Shown here piece after piece: positions 26,601 to 35,924 of a DNA stretch of 64,000 nt. Position numbers and translations under genes: made by a program. Numbering within the stretch: position 1 is the first letter of the stretch; every line of letters begins with the position of its first letter. Source of the stretch: Lentisphaerota bacterium (lineage in GTDB: Bacteria; Verrucomicrobiota; Lentisphaeria; Victivallales; Victivallaceae); NCBI GenBank assembly GCA_024225035.1, contig JAAEMX010000177.1:215546-279545 (forward strand), given 5' to 3'. The notes beneath the pieces are model-generated. The model did no database searches. It saw nothing but the letters and a program-made list of their open reading frames with translations, and was not told where the DNA came from.

Positions 26601-27764
26601 ATGAAAAAAGTATTATTCTGCATAATAGCTTGCACACTTATCGTAACCGGACTGATACCACAAGCCAAAGCAATGACCCCGATAAAAATTTTCGCCAATA
26701 AATTTGTATATGATGACGGCACCAACACCCGTATTAATGTTAAAGGTATTGCCTACCAGCCAGCGGACAACGTTGATCCCATAGCTAACGACCAGTTGGG
26801 CATGGTTCAGCAGATGTACAACAACTTCTGGAAATATGTTCAAATAAACGCTATAAGAGTCTATCAGGTTGATCCTAAAAAAGACCATAGCCTCGTAATG
26901 AGTTTTCTGGCAGGTAAAGGTATTTATGTAATGGTAGGCATGGTTACCGGAGGCCCGAACGCCACCTGTATTTATGCCAGAAGCGGTAATAAAAACTTTA
27001 ACCTGACAACAGCCTGCTTCAGGGTTGTAGACGTGGCAAAAGAATTTAACAAGTACCCCAATGTACTGTGTTATTCCGTTTCTAATGAGGTTCTTGCACA
27101 GCCGTTTTCAAGTGATCCTACCGGTGGTGGTTCTGATCCGCGTGCGGCCAGCTATGTCAAGGCTGTTATAAGGTATTTGAAGTCTTATCAGCAGCTTTCC
27201 GGCACCAGATATATTCCTGTCGGACTGGTACTTCGCGACGATCCGAGCTTCACCATGGATGCAATGAGCTACTACGTCTCCGGCTTGTACTCAGTACGCG
27301 CCGACTTTATCGGCTACAACTGCTACAGATGGGCAGGCGGTACAGATCAGGGACGTATTGACGCTTACAGTCTGCTTTACACGTTCCTTGAGCCTATCGC
27401 TAAATATGTTCCAATCATGCTCACAGAGTACGGCTCTATGAAGTGTGCTGATCAAAAAGGCGTAAGGTTATGGAGCCAGGTTCCATATCTTTTCGGCAAT
27501 AAAATGGTTAAGAATAAGAACATGGGTGATGTCCTCGCCGGAGGATTCGCTTTCAGGTTCTTTGAGAAAACTGAAGGATTCGGGTTATTCTATAAAACCA
27601 CCCTGCAGCCTACCCCCAAGGGCGGCTGGGACAATCTGATAACTCAATATCCAGCTGTATTTAATCGAGACGGCATTGCCAAAAGTGTGAAAATTCCAAA
27701 AGATATTCCAATCAACAGGCCGTCCAATCCGTTTGATAAGCCGATACCAACTTCGGAAAAATAA
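26601..27764 (+). CDS. GH72-like secreted glucanosyltransferase/glycoside hydrolase
   Basis: 387 aa from ATG 26601, which has GGAGGAGG directly upstream. Signal peptide MKKVLFCIIACTLIVTG.. cleaved near AKA. The mature part follows fungal Gas/Gel beta-1,3-glucanosyltransferases closely: IKIFANKFVYDDG, VKGIAYQP, NAIRVYQVDP..DH, GIYVMV, YPNVLCYSVSNEV (acid/base E163), RYIPVGLVLRDD, ADFIGYNCYRW, IMLTEYGS (nucleophile E276), GGFAFRFFE.GFGLF. Both catalytic Glu are present. The family elongates or remodels beta-1,3-glucans outside the cell and is known mainly from fungi. No carbohydrate-binding module or GPI-type tail. Single gene flanked by repeats. Confidence 0.78.
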   Translation: MKKVLFCIIACTLIVTGLIPQAKAMTPIKIFANKFVYDDGTNTRINVKGIAYQPADNVDPIANDQLGMVQQMYNNFWKYVQINAIRVYQVDPKKDHSLVMSFLAGKGIYVMVGMVTGGPNATCIYARSGNKNFNLTTACFRVVDVAKEFNKYPNVLCYSVSNEVLAQPFSSDPTGGGSDPRAASYVKAVIRYLKSYQQLSGTRYIPVGLVLRDDPSFTMDAMSYYVSGLYSVRADFIGYNCYRWAGGTDQGRIDAYSLLYTFLEPIAKYVPIMLTEYGSMKCADQKGVRLWSQVPYLFGNKMVKNKNMGDVLAGGFAFRFFEKTEGFGLFYKTTLQPTPKGGWDNLITQYPAVFNRDGIAKSVKIPKDIPINRPSNPFDKPIPTSEK

Positions 27765-27825
27765 AAGAAGAGAAGCGTAAATTTTTATTTTGGGGTTTTC
27801 CCAAAGTTCAACATAGTTGAACCAC

Positions 27826-27880
27826 GGCAAAGTCCAAAACAAACCGCGCGGCTGTACTTTGCTTAGGCAGAATACAGTCG
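27826..27880. repeat. Degenerate palindromic repeat
   Basis: ACCACGGCAAAGT here recurs near 12292-12304 (CCACGGCAAAGT), and CGGCTGTA..TACAGTCG (27849-27880) forms a hairpin like the CGTGGCTGTATTTTG hairpin at 25228. It seems a decayed relative of the 12.4/25.2 kb repeats, in the gap between the GH72-like gene and rtcB. Confidence 0.3.
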
Positions 27881-27935
27881 TGCCCTTTTTTATAAACAGT
27901 TTCGGGCTTTACCAGCGTTCAAGAAGCGAAATTGG

Positions 27936-29150
27936 TCAGCCTTTTACTACGCCTATGGGGTAGAGTTTTACTAAAGGTTTGATCAGGTCGAGTTCGGCTT
28001 CGATGACTTCTTCAATATCTTTATAAGCCAGGGGAGCTTCACTCAGGTCAAGATATTTGCCTTTATTCTTTTTATTCCACTTGGCTTTGAAAGGACTCCA
28101 GCGGTCATAGGCAATTCCGGTCATGGCCTTGTCACAGTCTTCTACTGGTAGGGTTTTCACTGCCTGATTTCGACCCATTTTGCGCCCTGCTCCATGCGAA
28201 CATGACATGAATGACTCAGGGTTTCCAAGGCCTTCGGCAATATATGAGGGGGTTCCCATGCTGCCCGGAATAATGCCGACTTCTCCGAGTTTTGCTGAAG
28301 TTGCCCCCTTACGGTGAACCCAGACATCTTTATCGAAATGCGTTTCCAGTGCAGCGTAATTATGATGAATATTCACTTCTCTTTTAAACTCAACCGTTCC
28401 GATGAAATCCTCAAAAGCCTGTTTAAAGGATGCCATCATGCGGTGGCGGTTTTCAAGGGCGTAATCAAGGGCAAAATTCATATCCCTGATGTAAGCCATA
28501 CCCGGCTCGCTGTCGGCCGGCAGAAAAGCCAGATCCTTACAAGGCAGTTCACAATGCATTTTAGCATTGAGGTGTTGAGCCAGTTTGTGATAATGGCTGG
28601 CTATTTTATAACCTAAATTGCGTGATCCTGAATGTATCATCAGCCAGATCATACCATCTTCCGAAGTCTGCAGTTCGATAAAATGGTTTCCACCACCTAA
28701 AGTGCCGAGATTTTTGCGGTCAAGCTGTGCCGGCCAAGGGTAAGACACTCCTGGCTGGAGATTTTTTTGATATGCGCTGAAACCTTTCCAGTCCCGTTCC
28801 TGCTGGTGTGAATGCGCTTCCCCTACCGGAATCATGGTTTTGACTGCATTGAGAATGAGTCGTCGGTCTTTTATTTCCTTAAGTTTGTCTGCCGGGCAAT
28901 CGGTTTCGACCGCTACCATGCCGCAGCCGATGTCGACACCGACAGCATTTGGAATAACAGCGTTTTCACAGGCAATAACTCCACCGATAGGCATGCCGTA
29001 ACCGACGTGACAGTCTGGCATTAAAGCTACATGTCTGAATGTTGCCGGGTGATGTGCCAGATTGACTGCCTGAGTCATAGCTCCGGGTTCGACCTGTTCA
29101 CACCACGATTTTACCGGAACTCCTCCCTCTATCTCTTTAATCCATTTCAT
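27936..29150 (-). CDS. rtcB: RNA ligase RtcB
   Basis: 404 aa, the length of the bacterial form. Metal ligands in LMPDCHVGYGMPIGGV and GVDIGCGM (D73, C76); LGGGNHFIELQ, MIHSGSRNLG; and SCSHGAGRKMGR holds the His that is guanylated. It joins 2',3'-cyclic phosphate to 5'-OH RNA ends using GTP and Mn2+. No archease or rtcA is adjacent. Single gene on the minus strand. Confidence 0.95.
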   Translation of the reverse strand: MKWIKEIEGGVPVKSWCEQVEPGAMTQAVNLAHHPATFRHVALMPDCHVGYGMPIGGVIACENAVIPNAVGVDIGCGMVAVETDCPADKLKEIKDRRLILNAVKTMIPVGEAHSHQQERDWKGFSAYQKNLQPGVSYPWPAQLDRKNLGTLGGGNHFIELQTSEDGMIWLMIHSGSRNLGYKIASHYHKLAQHLNAKMHCELPCKDLAFLPADSEPGMAYIRDMNFALDYALENRHRMMASFKQAFEDFIGTVEFKREVNIHHNYAALETHFDKDVWVHRKGATSAKLGEVGIIPGSMGTPSYIAEGLGNPESFMSCSHGAGRKMGRNQAVKTLPVEDCDKAMTGIAYDRWSPFKAKWNKKNKGKYLDLSEAPLAYKDIEEVIEAELDLIKPLVKLYPIGVVKG

Positions 29151-29246
29151 CTTTAAACCTTTTGTTTGTCAATCAGGATTAAATTAGCGGTTAACGGGAA
29201 AATTTCCAACGGCTGAAACTACTGTCAAGTCTTTAAAGTATCTTGT

Positions 29247-29741
29247 TCAGCAACCTTGTATTTGGCGGACCAGTTTTTCTATTTTTGCTTTGTCTTTTGG
29301 GGATATGGCATGGTCACTGAGGTAGGATACGTAAATAATTATGTTTTTATTCATCATTGCCCATGCAATATTGTTCAGTTTTTGCTCATCAAGGTATTCA
29401 AAATAAATTCCTTTGTAGTTGCCGTTGACATACTTTTTGTCAGAAGTAATAACTATATTTTGCTTGACAATAAATATTTCCGGCAGGTTTTTCACGAAAT
29501 ACTGCAAAGTTTTGACATCGCGAAACCTGTGGGAGCTTATCTGGATTATTCCGGGAAGCTCATCACTACTTAACTGGTAACCGTTGCGCGCTTTTTGTAC
29601 TGTCCATATTTCAGGAATCTGCAACTGCCAGTATTTTCCAGTAATAGTTTTCTTTTTTTCAGGAGCAGCGGTTTGACATGATGAAAATAATAGTGCGCCA
29701 AAAACAATTACGAAACTGCAAAGAATAATCTTTTTTATACG
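29247..29741 (-). CDS. Lipoprotein, unknown function
   Basis: 164 aa from ATG 29741, chosen because the signal sequence MRIKKIILCSFVIVFGALLF starts there; the frame extends 20 codons upstream. Lipobox LFSSC. The mature part (GKYWQLQIPEIWTVQKARNG, IIQISSHRFRDVKTLQYFVKN, IIIYVSYL) looks like a PsbP/DUF-type 'mean stress' beta-sandwich fold with one helix-rich edge, but I cannot name a family. Probably membrane-anchored. Confidence 0.65.
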   Translation of the reverse strand, partial: RIKKIILCSFVIVFGALLFSSCQTAAPEKKKTITGKYWQLQIPEIWTVQKARNGYQLSSDELPGIIQISSHRFRDVKTLQYFVKNLPEIFIVKQNIVITSDKKYVNGNYKGIYFEYLDEQKLNNIAWAMMNKNIIIYVSYLSDHAISPKDKAKIEKLVRQIQGC

Positions 29742-29919
29742 CATGAAGAAACTGCATTCCTCTCTAGCTAAATATGTCCTCAAAATAATACGGCTCCGCA
29801 AACCATATAACAGATATTACATCATTGGCCTAAAGTCAACCAATTTTCCAGCAAGAAGTTTGTCGGTAATTTCTCTCGTATCAGCTAAGTTTCTGACCTT
29901 GTAGGTATTGAAAATACCA

Positions 29920-29957
29920 AAAAAAAACCGACGGTACTAAAAGTCTAATACCGTCGG
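29920..29957 (-). terminator. Intrinsic terminator
   Basis: CCGACGGTA (29928-29936) pairs with TACCGTCGG (29949-29957); read on the minus strand a long T-run follows (29920-29927). It ends the PEGA lipoprotein gene. Confidence 0.92.
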
Positions 29958-29999
29958 CTGAATAAGTAATTTGATAATTTTAATCTCAGAGCAGATTCG

Positions 30000-30380
30000 T
30001 CATTTAGTAGAACCTGCTTTCGGCATGTCAGCCATATAGACGCTGTCATATTTGAACATGGCGCCGGTGGCCCAGTCAACAAATATGGTCGGCCAGACGA
30101 TGATATCCAAAACAAAAGGCCACCATTCAACTTTTCTGTTCATAAAGATTGTGGCAGTATCATAACCTTCTTTCTTAAGCTTCAGAGTTTTGTTCTCTCC
30201 ACGAGGTAAGGTCAGCTTTGCAGGAGTTGTTCCCAGGTAATTTCCCTGAGCATCATAGATTTTGGCATCCTGAGGCTTAGTGTCAATTGTCACTTTCTGA
30301 GTAGAGCCGACAAAAATTGAATTACAACCAGTGAGCATTACAGCCGTAACCACAACAAGTAAACAAGATATAGTTTTCAT
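30000..30380 (-). CDS. PEGA-domain lipoprotein
   Basis: 126 aa. Signal with lipobox MLTGC at residues 15-19. The mature part QKVTIDTKPQDAKIYDAQG, YLGTTPAKLTLPRG, LKLKKEGYDTATIFM is a PEGA domain (short beta motif found in surface proteins). Near the C-terminus WWPFVLDIIVWPTIFVDWATG is hydrophobic, ending in the pattern typical of small PEGA lipoproteins. Role in the envelope unknown. Own terminator at 29920. Confidence 0.75.
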   Translation of the reverse strand: MKTISCLLVVVTAVMLTGCNSIFVGSTQKVTIDTKPQDAKIYDAQGNYLGTTPAKLTLPRGENKTLKLKKEGYDTATIFMNRKVEWWPFVLDIIVWPTIFVDWATGAMFKYDSVYMADMPKAGSTK

Positions 30381-30914
30381 TTTTTCCCCTAAGTTATACG
30401 CTAATATCTTCTTCTAAAAAAAATAAGTGCAAGGAATAATAATGCAAATACAGCTATTTGCTTATTTAATCCATAAATCAAACTACCTAAAAAAAATTAC
30501 TATATCAATTTACCTAATAAATACAATGGTTTTAACAGAAAATTAATATTCGCATACTCAACGGAAACATCCAAGGCTGCCGGAATCCAAAACAGTTCTG
30601 TTTGAAGCCGAACAAGCAGCCGACTGATGCCGACTGAAACAGAACTTGACATTTGATTATAAATATTATTAGCACTACTGCCTTCAAATACCTGATTTTT
30701 AATTAAATCATATCATATATTCCTTTTAAAAATACCTTCATTTTAAAAACGAATGCTCAAAAGCCTCATGTCCGCGAACAAGTTAATTGATATATTTGTA
30801 TAAATTTCTGGAAGGGTTCTTACATTCCGCAATGAGTATCCAAATAATAAAGAGTATTTCGTAAGCAAAACCTCAACTGCTGAGAAGTATTACCAGAAAC
30901 CTTTAAAGGATGAA
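30381..30914. other. Gene-free stretch with a stem-loop
   Basis: 534 bp. AGTTCTGTTT (30594-30603) pairs with AAACAGAACT (30637-30646); between the arms is a near-tandem GCCGACTGATGCCGACTGA. Otherwise AT-rich, without a convincing ORF. It holds the start regions of the divergent PEGA lipoprotein and the 30915 gene. Confidence 0.5.
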
Positions 30915-32483
30915 ATGAATAAAAAAGAAATTTGTGCATTTTCCGCAGCTCTTGTCAAAACTGTCAGAAAATATGCTCCATACACACCTAATGTTCCCAA
31001 CGCAATATTTCCTGATAACCGTAATGAAAAACTTTTCTCGGACTATTTATTAACCACAGAAATGATGGGAAGAGGATTAATTGGAGACTGCTATGGAGAC
31101 AATAATACCGGTTTCTATGTATTCGAAAACCAGGCCCAAATGGCTCACGACTTAAACAGAGTTTCAGCAGGAATCTGTGGCAATTTGACTATGTTTGCCT
31201 GTTTTCTCGCAAGAATTACCGATATAGACAAAGCATATGAAATATCAATAGCTCCTGTAACCATAGCAAAATATCACGTTTTACTGGTAATATACAATAA
31301 CGCATATAAAAACACTCTGGCATCCTCACATGAATTTAAAAGCATGAAGCATTTATGCGAAACCTTTCCAGACAGAAAGGCCGCTATTTGTGACCCCTGG
31401 TTCTGGCTATCAACTTCTGTTGAAGATTACAAATCATTTTGCGCTAAAGCCGACAGTTATCAAGCTGATTATCTATACAGTCTTGATGACTACAACCCTG
31501 ATTCTTATGAAGATGATTTATATGAAAATGAAACAATATCAGTAAGATACCCAATTCCAGTCAGCGACCAAACTGCTAGAAATGATATAAATACTCCATT
31601 CATTAATTTAAACAGGTTCAGGTCTGAGCTCTCGCAGCAATACATACACAATTTTAATTCATCTGTCCAGAAGTTTGATGTTCCACTCCATCAAATCAGA
31701 ATGCTGTCAATTAACAATAAAAGTAAAGTAAGAGCTCACTACATAACTTACTTGAATATGAGAAACCACAAATGGCTTTATGAAATACCTGCATTAACAA
31801 AAGAAGTCTACAATATAGCTAATGGAGGATTTTATTCACTAAAGCCATTCAAAAACAGAAAGTCAGCCGCATTAAAGAAACTGGTCAATTTAAGCTCAAG
31901 ATTGACCTTAAGAGATCTCAGCATCAATTTTATTAAAAACTACCTGAAGCTTTTATTTTCCGTTGCCATTATTGTACGGGGCAAAAAAACATACGCCTTT
32001 GATATGGACTTTAATAAAAAAATGCACCTGCTTGAAAACCCTGAGCAGACAAATTCCATGAAAACTATTGTCTACTGCCTGAGCCAAACCAACAGGTATC
32101 CATTCCTTTGCAGGTTTTTTAGTCAAGAACTCGAAAGACATAGCAGGTTTGATAAATATGATTATAATAATCTAACAGCACTTGCCGGTGTGCCATTAGC
32201 TGCAAAATACCTTGATGACTTAAAGGCTATAATTTATAATAAGTGCAACAACTTGAATAACTTAATGGATGAAAACTTTCATAGCAATTTAAGTCGTGAG
32301 CTTCGTGATAAAGAATCTGAACTCAGAGATGAACATGAGCAACAGAAACAATCTGCTTTAAATAACTCAAATCCAGTTATCAACCAAGCTGTTAACAACA
32401 CAGCTAATGTCAGTCTTAGTCAATTGTCATTTTTGAAAAACCTGAGTTTATCAAGCCTCACTGATAGTAATTCAAATATATAA
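30915..32483 (+). CDS. Hypothetical, possible papain/transglutaminase-like cysteine enzyme
   Basis: 522 aa, family not recognised. The N-terminal third has a plausible Cys-His-Asp triad in papain-fold order: C88 in SAGICGNLTMFACFL, H121 in AKYHVLLVIYN and D160 in AAICDPWFWLS. The D-P-W ending is common in bacterial transglutaminase/peptidase-like effectors. The rest is helical, low in charge pattern, ending in an Asn/Ser-rich tail with a coiled segment (about 460-480). No signal peptide. AAGGATG-type start context is weak. Lies just upstream of the secretion operon, which may be coincidence. Confidence 0.5.
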   Translation: MNKKEICAFSAALVKTVRKYAPYTPNVPNAIFPDNRNEKLFSDYLLTTEMMGRGLIGDCYGDNNTGFYVFENQAQMAHDLNRVSAGICGNLTMFACFLARITDIDKAYEISIAPVTIAKYHVLLVIYNNAYKNTLASSHEFKSMKHLCETFPDRKAAICDPWFWLSTSVEDYKSFCAKADSYQADYLYSLDDYNPDSYEDDLYENETISVRYPIPVSDQTARNDINTPFINLNRFRSELSQQYIHNFNSSVQKFDVPLHQIRMLSINNKSKVRAHYITYLNMRNHKWLYEIPALTKEVYNIANGGFYSLKPFKNRKSAALKKLVNLSSRLTLRDLSINFIKNYLKLLFSVAIIVRGKKTYAFDMDFNKKMHLLENPEQTNSMKTIVYCLSQTNRYPFLCRFFSQELERHSRFDKYDYNNLTALAGVPLAAKYLDDLKAIIYNKCNNLNNLMDENFHSNLSRELRDKESELRDEHEQQKQSALNNSNPVINQAVNNTANVSLSQLSFLKNLSLSSLTDSNSNI

Positions 32484-32665
32484 CTTCGTTAAAAAGTTGC
32501 ATAAACTAAAATTTTAATTTCGGCTTCTAAGTAGCAATTACCTGGAAGCCAAAATTTATATACTTAAGTAGCTTATTTATTTTATTTCAAAATATTAATT
32601 TGTAAAACGACCACCTCTGTATTATTATAATTCTACCTTGATTTAATCTTATGGGGAGGATATGG

Positions 32666-33769
32666 ATGGCTATAAAAGGTGATGAAGTAGCTGATTTTTT
32701 CCGTCAACTTTCGCTTTTATCCAAAGCAAAACTGCCGTTGCCTGAAGGAATTCACAATATGGCAGCGACTACAAACAAAAAACAGTTCAAAAAAGTACTG
32801 CAGGATTTAAGTCGCGATATTGAGTCAGGCCACAAGCTCTCAGAAGCAATGGAAGGCCATAAGGAACTCTTTACAAACTACCAGATAAAGCTTGTGGAAA
32901 CCGGAGAGAAATCAGGCGCCCTTAATGACGTCCTGCTTGAAGTTGCCAACAGCGCTAAAATGAACTCACGAATTAATAATGTTTTCCGCGCAGCCTGCCT
33001 CTACCCAGCAATAGTCTTTTTCATGACTTTTGCAGTATTCACAGGCCTTTATTATTATGTGGTAAGCGGCTTTGGCGATATATATAGAGAGCTTCTAGAT
33101 GGAGCACCTTTACCATTTTTATCTGCTTTTGTCGTTGGATTAGGGGACATTATCCATGCCAATATTTTCATAATTTGTGGCATTTTTATTGCCTTACTGT
33201 TAGCTACATTCTGGCTTTTAAGCGGCAGAGTTATATCACAACGTATAATTGGAAAAATTCTATCAATATTTCCTTTTACTTCCAGAATTATTAAAAATCT
33301 GAACGCAGCACGTTTTTGTACAACTATGAGTACCTTGATGCAACACAATATGACTGATTCAGACAGCGTCCTACTTATTTCTGAATGCATTAATGACTCC
33401 AATATGACTAGAAGCCTGACTCAAACAGCCACAAAACTGCAAAACGGCAGTAACCTGAAAGAATCTATTAGTAAAGTAAAACAATTGCCTTCATTAATAG
33501 CAGCGACAATCAAACACATTAAAGAAGGAGAACTGCCTGAACATTTACATGAACTAAGTGAGGTTTTCTATGTACGAGCTTTTGGAGGGTTACGCAACTT
33601 TGAAACTTGGTCAACAAATTTATTAGTGATTTTTGTAAGTATAATTTTGGGATTATCCATACTAGCTCTTTTTGCTCCACTGGCTAATTTAATAGATGCT
33701 TTGGGGGGTAAATATGAGTTTTTCTGTTTCAGAAACAAAAGCTGGTCACTCCGAAATCTCTTGCTTTAA
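32666..33769 (+). CDS. Type II secretion/pilus inner-membrane protein GspF/PilC-like (copy 1)
   Basis: 367 aa from ATG 32666, 6 nt after GGGGAGG. Two GspF domains: DFFRQLSLLSKAKLPLPEGI..VETGEKSGALNDVL and the second, RFCTTMSTLMQHNMTDSDSV, with three membrane segments (CLYPAIVFFMTFAVFTGLYY, IFIICGIFIALLLATFWL, LLVIFVSIILGLSILALF). The protein should end at LIDALGG like its paralogue at 55693, but G6 at about 33702-33707 reads through into 18 extra residues. One more G would give TAA. Overlaps copy 2. Confidence 0.82.
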   Translation: MAIKGDEVADFFRQLSLLSKAKLPLPEGIHNMAATTNKKQFKKVLQDLSRDIESGHKLSEAMEGHKELFTNYQIKLVETGEKSGALNDVLLEVANSAKMNSRINNVFRAACLYPAIVFFMTFAVFTGLYYYVVSGFGDIYRELLDGAPLPFLSAFVVGLGDIIHANIFIICGIFIALLLATFWLLSGRVISQRIIGKILSIFPFTSRIIKNLNAARFCTTMSTLMQHNMTDSDSVLLISECINDSNMTRSLTQTATKLQNGSNLKESISKVKQLPSLIAATIKHIKEGELPEHLHELSEVFYVRAFGGLRNFETWSTNLLVIFVSIILGLSILALFAPLANLIDALGGKYEFFCFRNKSWSLRNLLL

Positions 33770-34851
33770 CTCCCTGCTTCATATCGATTCAGAAAGCAGA
33801 CAGGAAGAATTTATCAAAAGATTAAGCTGGGCAGCGGAAAGAAATATTCCTTTTGATCAAGCCCTTGAAGATTTTAACCCGGGAAACTGGAGCCGTATTT
33901 CATTTATGGGAAAAGCTTCATGGCCTGAGTTCCTAGATGATTTACGATCAGGAAAAACACTGAGGTTTTCATTAAAAAGGCTCAAGCACTCTTTGCCCAA
34001 TTATCTTATTAAATCAATTGCTGTTGCTGAAACCCAGGGAACTTTGCATAAAGTTTTACCATTAATACAGCAAAGAATTAACTCTAAGACCAAAATATTT
34101 CTAAGTGTACAAGACTGTCTCAGAAGACATCTTTTTTCTTTTGGGATAACAATGGCACTTATCTTTGGCATCATGCTATTTATTGTCCCAAGCTTTTTTA
34201 AAATATTTAATGAACTAACTGGTGAATATTCTGCATTTAAAATCCTCCCATTGAATATCCTAAAGCAAGCCCATAATATTGTAGACAGTGTAGACTTTAT
34301 GTTAGGCATCATCGCTTTTCTCCTATGCATAGGTTTTCTCCTGAAATCTGCAGGTAAACTCAAAAATCATTGGAATATTATAAATTTCTTCTACAATATA
34401 CCAGTATTCAACTCTGTTATTCACTACCTGGCAGTTTATGAATTTTCTCAGATAGTTCTTTGTGCTTTATCATTAGGCAAAGACATGCCACAAGCAATAC
34501 AAATGGGTTATGATTATCATGGTTGCTTTTGGTTTAAACGAAAATTGAAAGGAATATTAAAAAAGAGTAATCCTGGCGAGCGTTGGGATAAGCAATTAGC
34601 TAGAGCTAAAATTTTAAATCCTTTTGAAGCCTGGATATTACATAATTCTGCTTGCAGAGAAAAGCCTATTGAGGGATTTCAGGCCTTACAAGCCTCAACA
34701 GAAGAAGAACTTAATAGACAGATAAATACGCTACGAATAAAACTTGACGTAGCAGCAACCCTTCTGCGTTCTTTTTTTGACTGCTTTCGTTGTCATAAGC
34801 GTAGGGTTGGCGCTTTGGGATGTTCTTTATATTATTACAGGAGCGACATGA
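33714..34851 (+). CDS. GspF-like inner-membrane protein (copy 2), frameshifted
   Basis: Start at ATG 33714 after GGGGGGTAA (an upstream ATG at 33696 is possible). Degenerate GspF-type protein with the membrane segments HLFSFGITMALIFGIMLFIV and MLGIIAFLLCIGFLL. The uninterrupted frame runs on into the ATPase and would make a 742-aa fusion, but after RSFF at the T7 run (34772-34778) the next frame reads TAFVVISVGLALWDVLYI, a typical GspF C-terminal helix, and stops at 34851. So one base in the T-run separates two genes. Most likely a sequencing or real indel. Confidence 0.65.
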
Positions 34852-35924
34852 TAGATGCTCAGAAAAAAACACAGGTTGAACCGGCAAATAATGCTACTCA
34901 AAAGGTTAATGACTTACTGTTAAACGCAGTAAAACAGGGTGCCAGCGATATTTATTTTTTGCCTTTAAAGAACAAGCACGAAATCCGTTATCGTGTCAAT
35001 GGTATACAGCAGAAAATTGAAACTCTCGATTCAGAGCTGGGAGTTCAGTGCGTAACCCGACTGAAAGTAATGGGAAGTATGCTGACTTACCGCACCATGA
35101 TCGCTCAGGACGGAGCTATCCGTAACCATGAGGTTTTCGGCAAGGTTGAATTTCGAGTCGCAATAATGCCAACAGTTCACGGCGAAAGAGCAACCGTCCG
35201 GCTTTTAGACGGTGGCCGCATGGGAAAAGAACTCAAAGAACTTAACTTCCAGGCTGAAACTCTGGATGCTTTACGCCAGCTCCTGCCTAACTCTTCAGGC
35301 ATGATTGTTTTAACCGGGCCAACCGGAAGCGGCAAGACATCTACAATTTACGCTATGATACGCGAACTCCTTGAAGTTCATCAAGACCCCGCATCCATAA
35401 TAACTATAGAAGACCCGGTTGAATGCGAATTACCGGAAGTTTCACAGGTAAACCTTAGCCGGAAAGATGCAGAATGGAACTATGCCGAAGCGCTCAAATC
35501 CGCTTTGCGCCAGGACGTTAAGACACTGGTAATCGGCGAACTCCGTGACCGTGAAGTAGCTAAAGTCGCGCTTGAAGCTGCATTTACAGGGCATAGGGTT
35601 ATAACAACCTTTCATGCCGGGGATATTCCGTCAGTATACGCCCGCCTGCTGCACATGGGCTTTGAACCGTTCCTGATAGCCGGCGCTATCCGTGGAGTAG
35701 TTTCTCAACGGCTGGTGCAAAAAACAGACGGCTCCGGACGCGTTCCGGCAGCAGCGGTTTTGCAGTCCGATGACTCCTGGCGTGATTTTATTACCGGCAC
35801 ACCCGATTTGAGCGGTATTCGTGAACATGTCAAGACCTATCCGCAAGGTTGCCTCGAATCTGTTTTGAACAAATTATCTGATGAAAATATTATTGCTCCT
35901 GAGGTGGTGGCGGGACAGTTATGA
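34848..35924 (+). CDS. Secretion ATPase GspE/PilB-like
   Basis: 358 aa from ATG 34848, with AGGAG 5 nt upstream and a TGA overlap with the corrected end of GspF copy 2. Walker A GPTGSGKTSTIYAM; Asp box TIEDPVEC; Walker B LVIGELRDREVAKVALEAA; His box FTGHRVITTFHAGD. It lacks the N-terminal MshEN domain and the C-terminal zinc Cys4 motif present in the 58-61 kb paralogues. Drives assembly of the pseudopilus with two GspF-like proteins. In the uncorrected sequence it is fused to the upstream frame. Confidence 0.85.
   Translation: MIDAQKKTQVEPANNATQKVNDLLLNAVKQGASDIYFLPLKNKHEIRYRVNGIQQKIETLDSELGVQCVTRLKVMGSMLTYRTMIAQDGAIRNHEVFGKVEFRVAIMPTVHGERATVRLLDGGRMGKELKELNFQAETLDALRQLLPNSSGMIVLTGPTGSGKTSTIYAMIRELLEVHQDPASIITIEDPVECELPEVSQVNLSRKDAEWNYAEALKSALRQDVKTLVIGELRDREVAKVALEAAFTGHRVITTFHAGDIPSVYARLLHMGFEPFLIAGAIRGVVSQRLVQKTDGSGRVPAAAVLQSDDSWRDFITGTPDLSGIREHVKTYPQGCLESVLNKLSDENIIAPEVVAGQL

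Noticed and set aside
33696..35924. GspF-GspE fusion protein
   Set aside because: The one-base change in T7 gives two natural genes with own ribosome-binding site, so the fusion was not annotated as a true protein.
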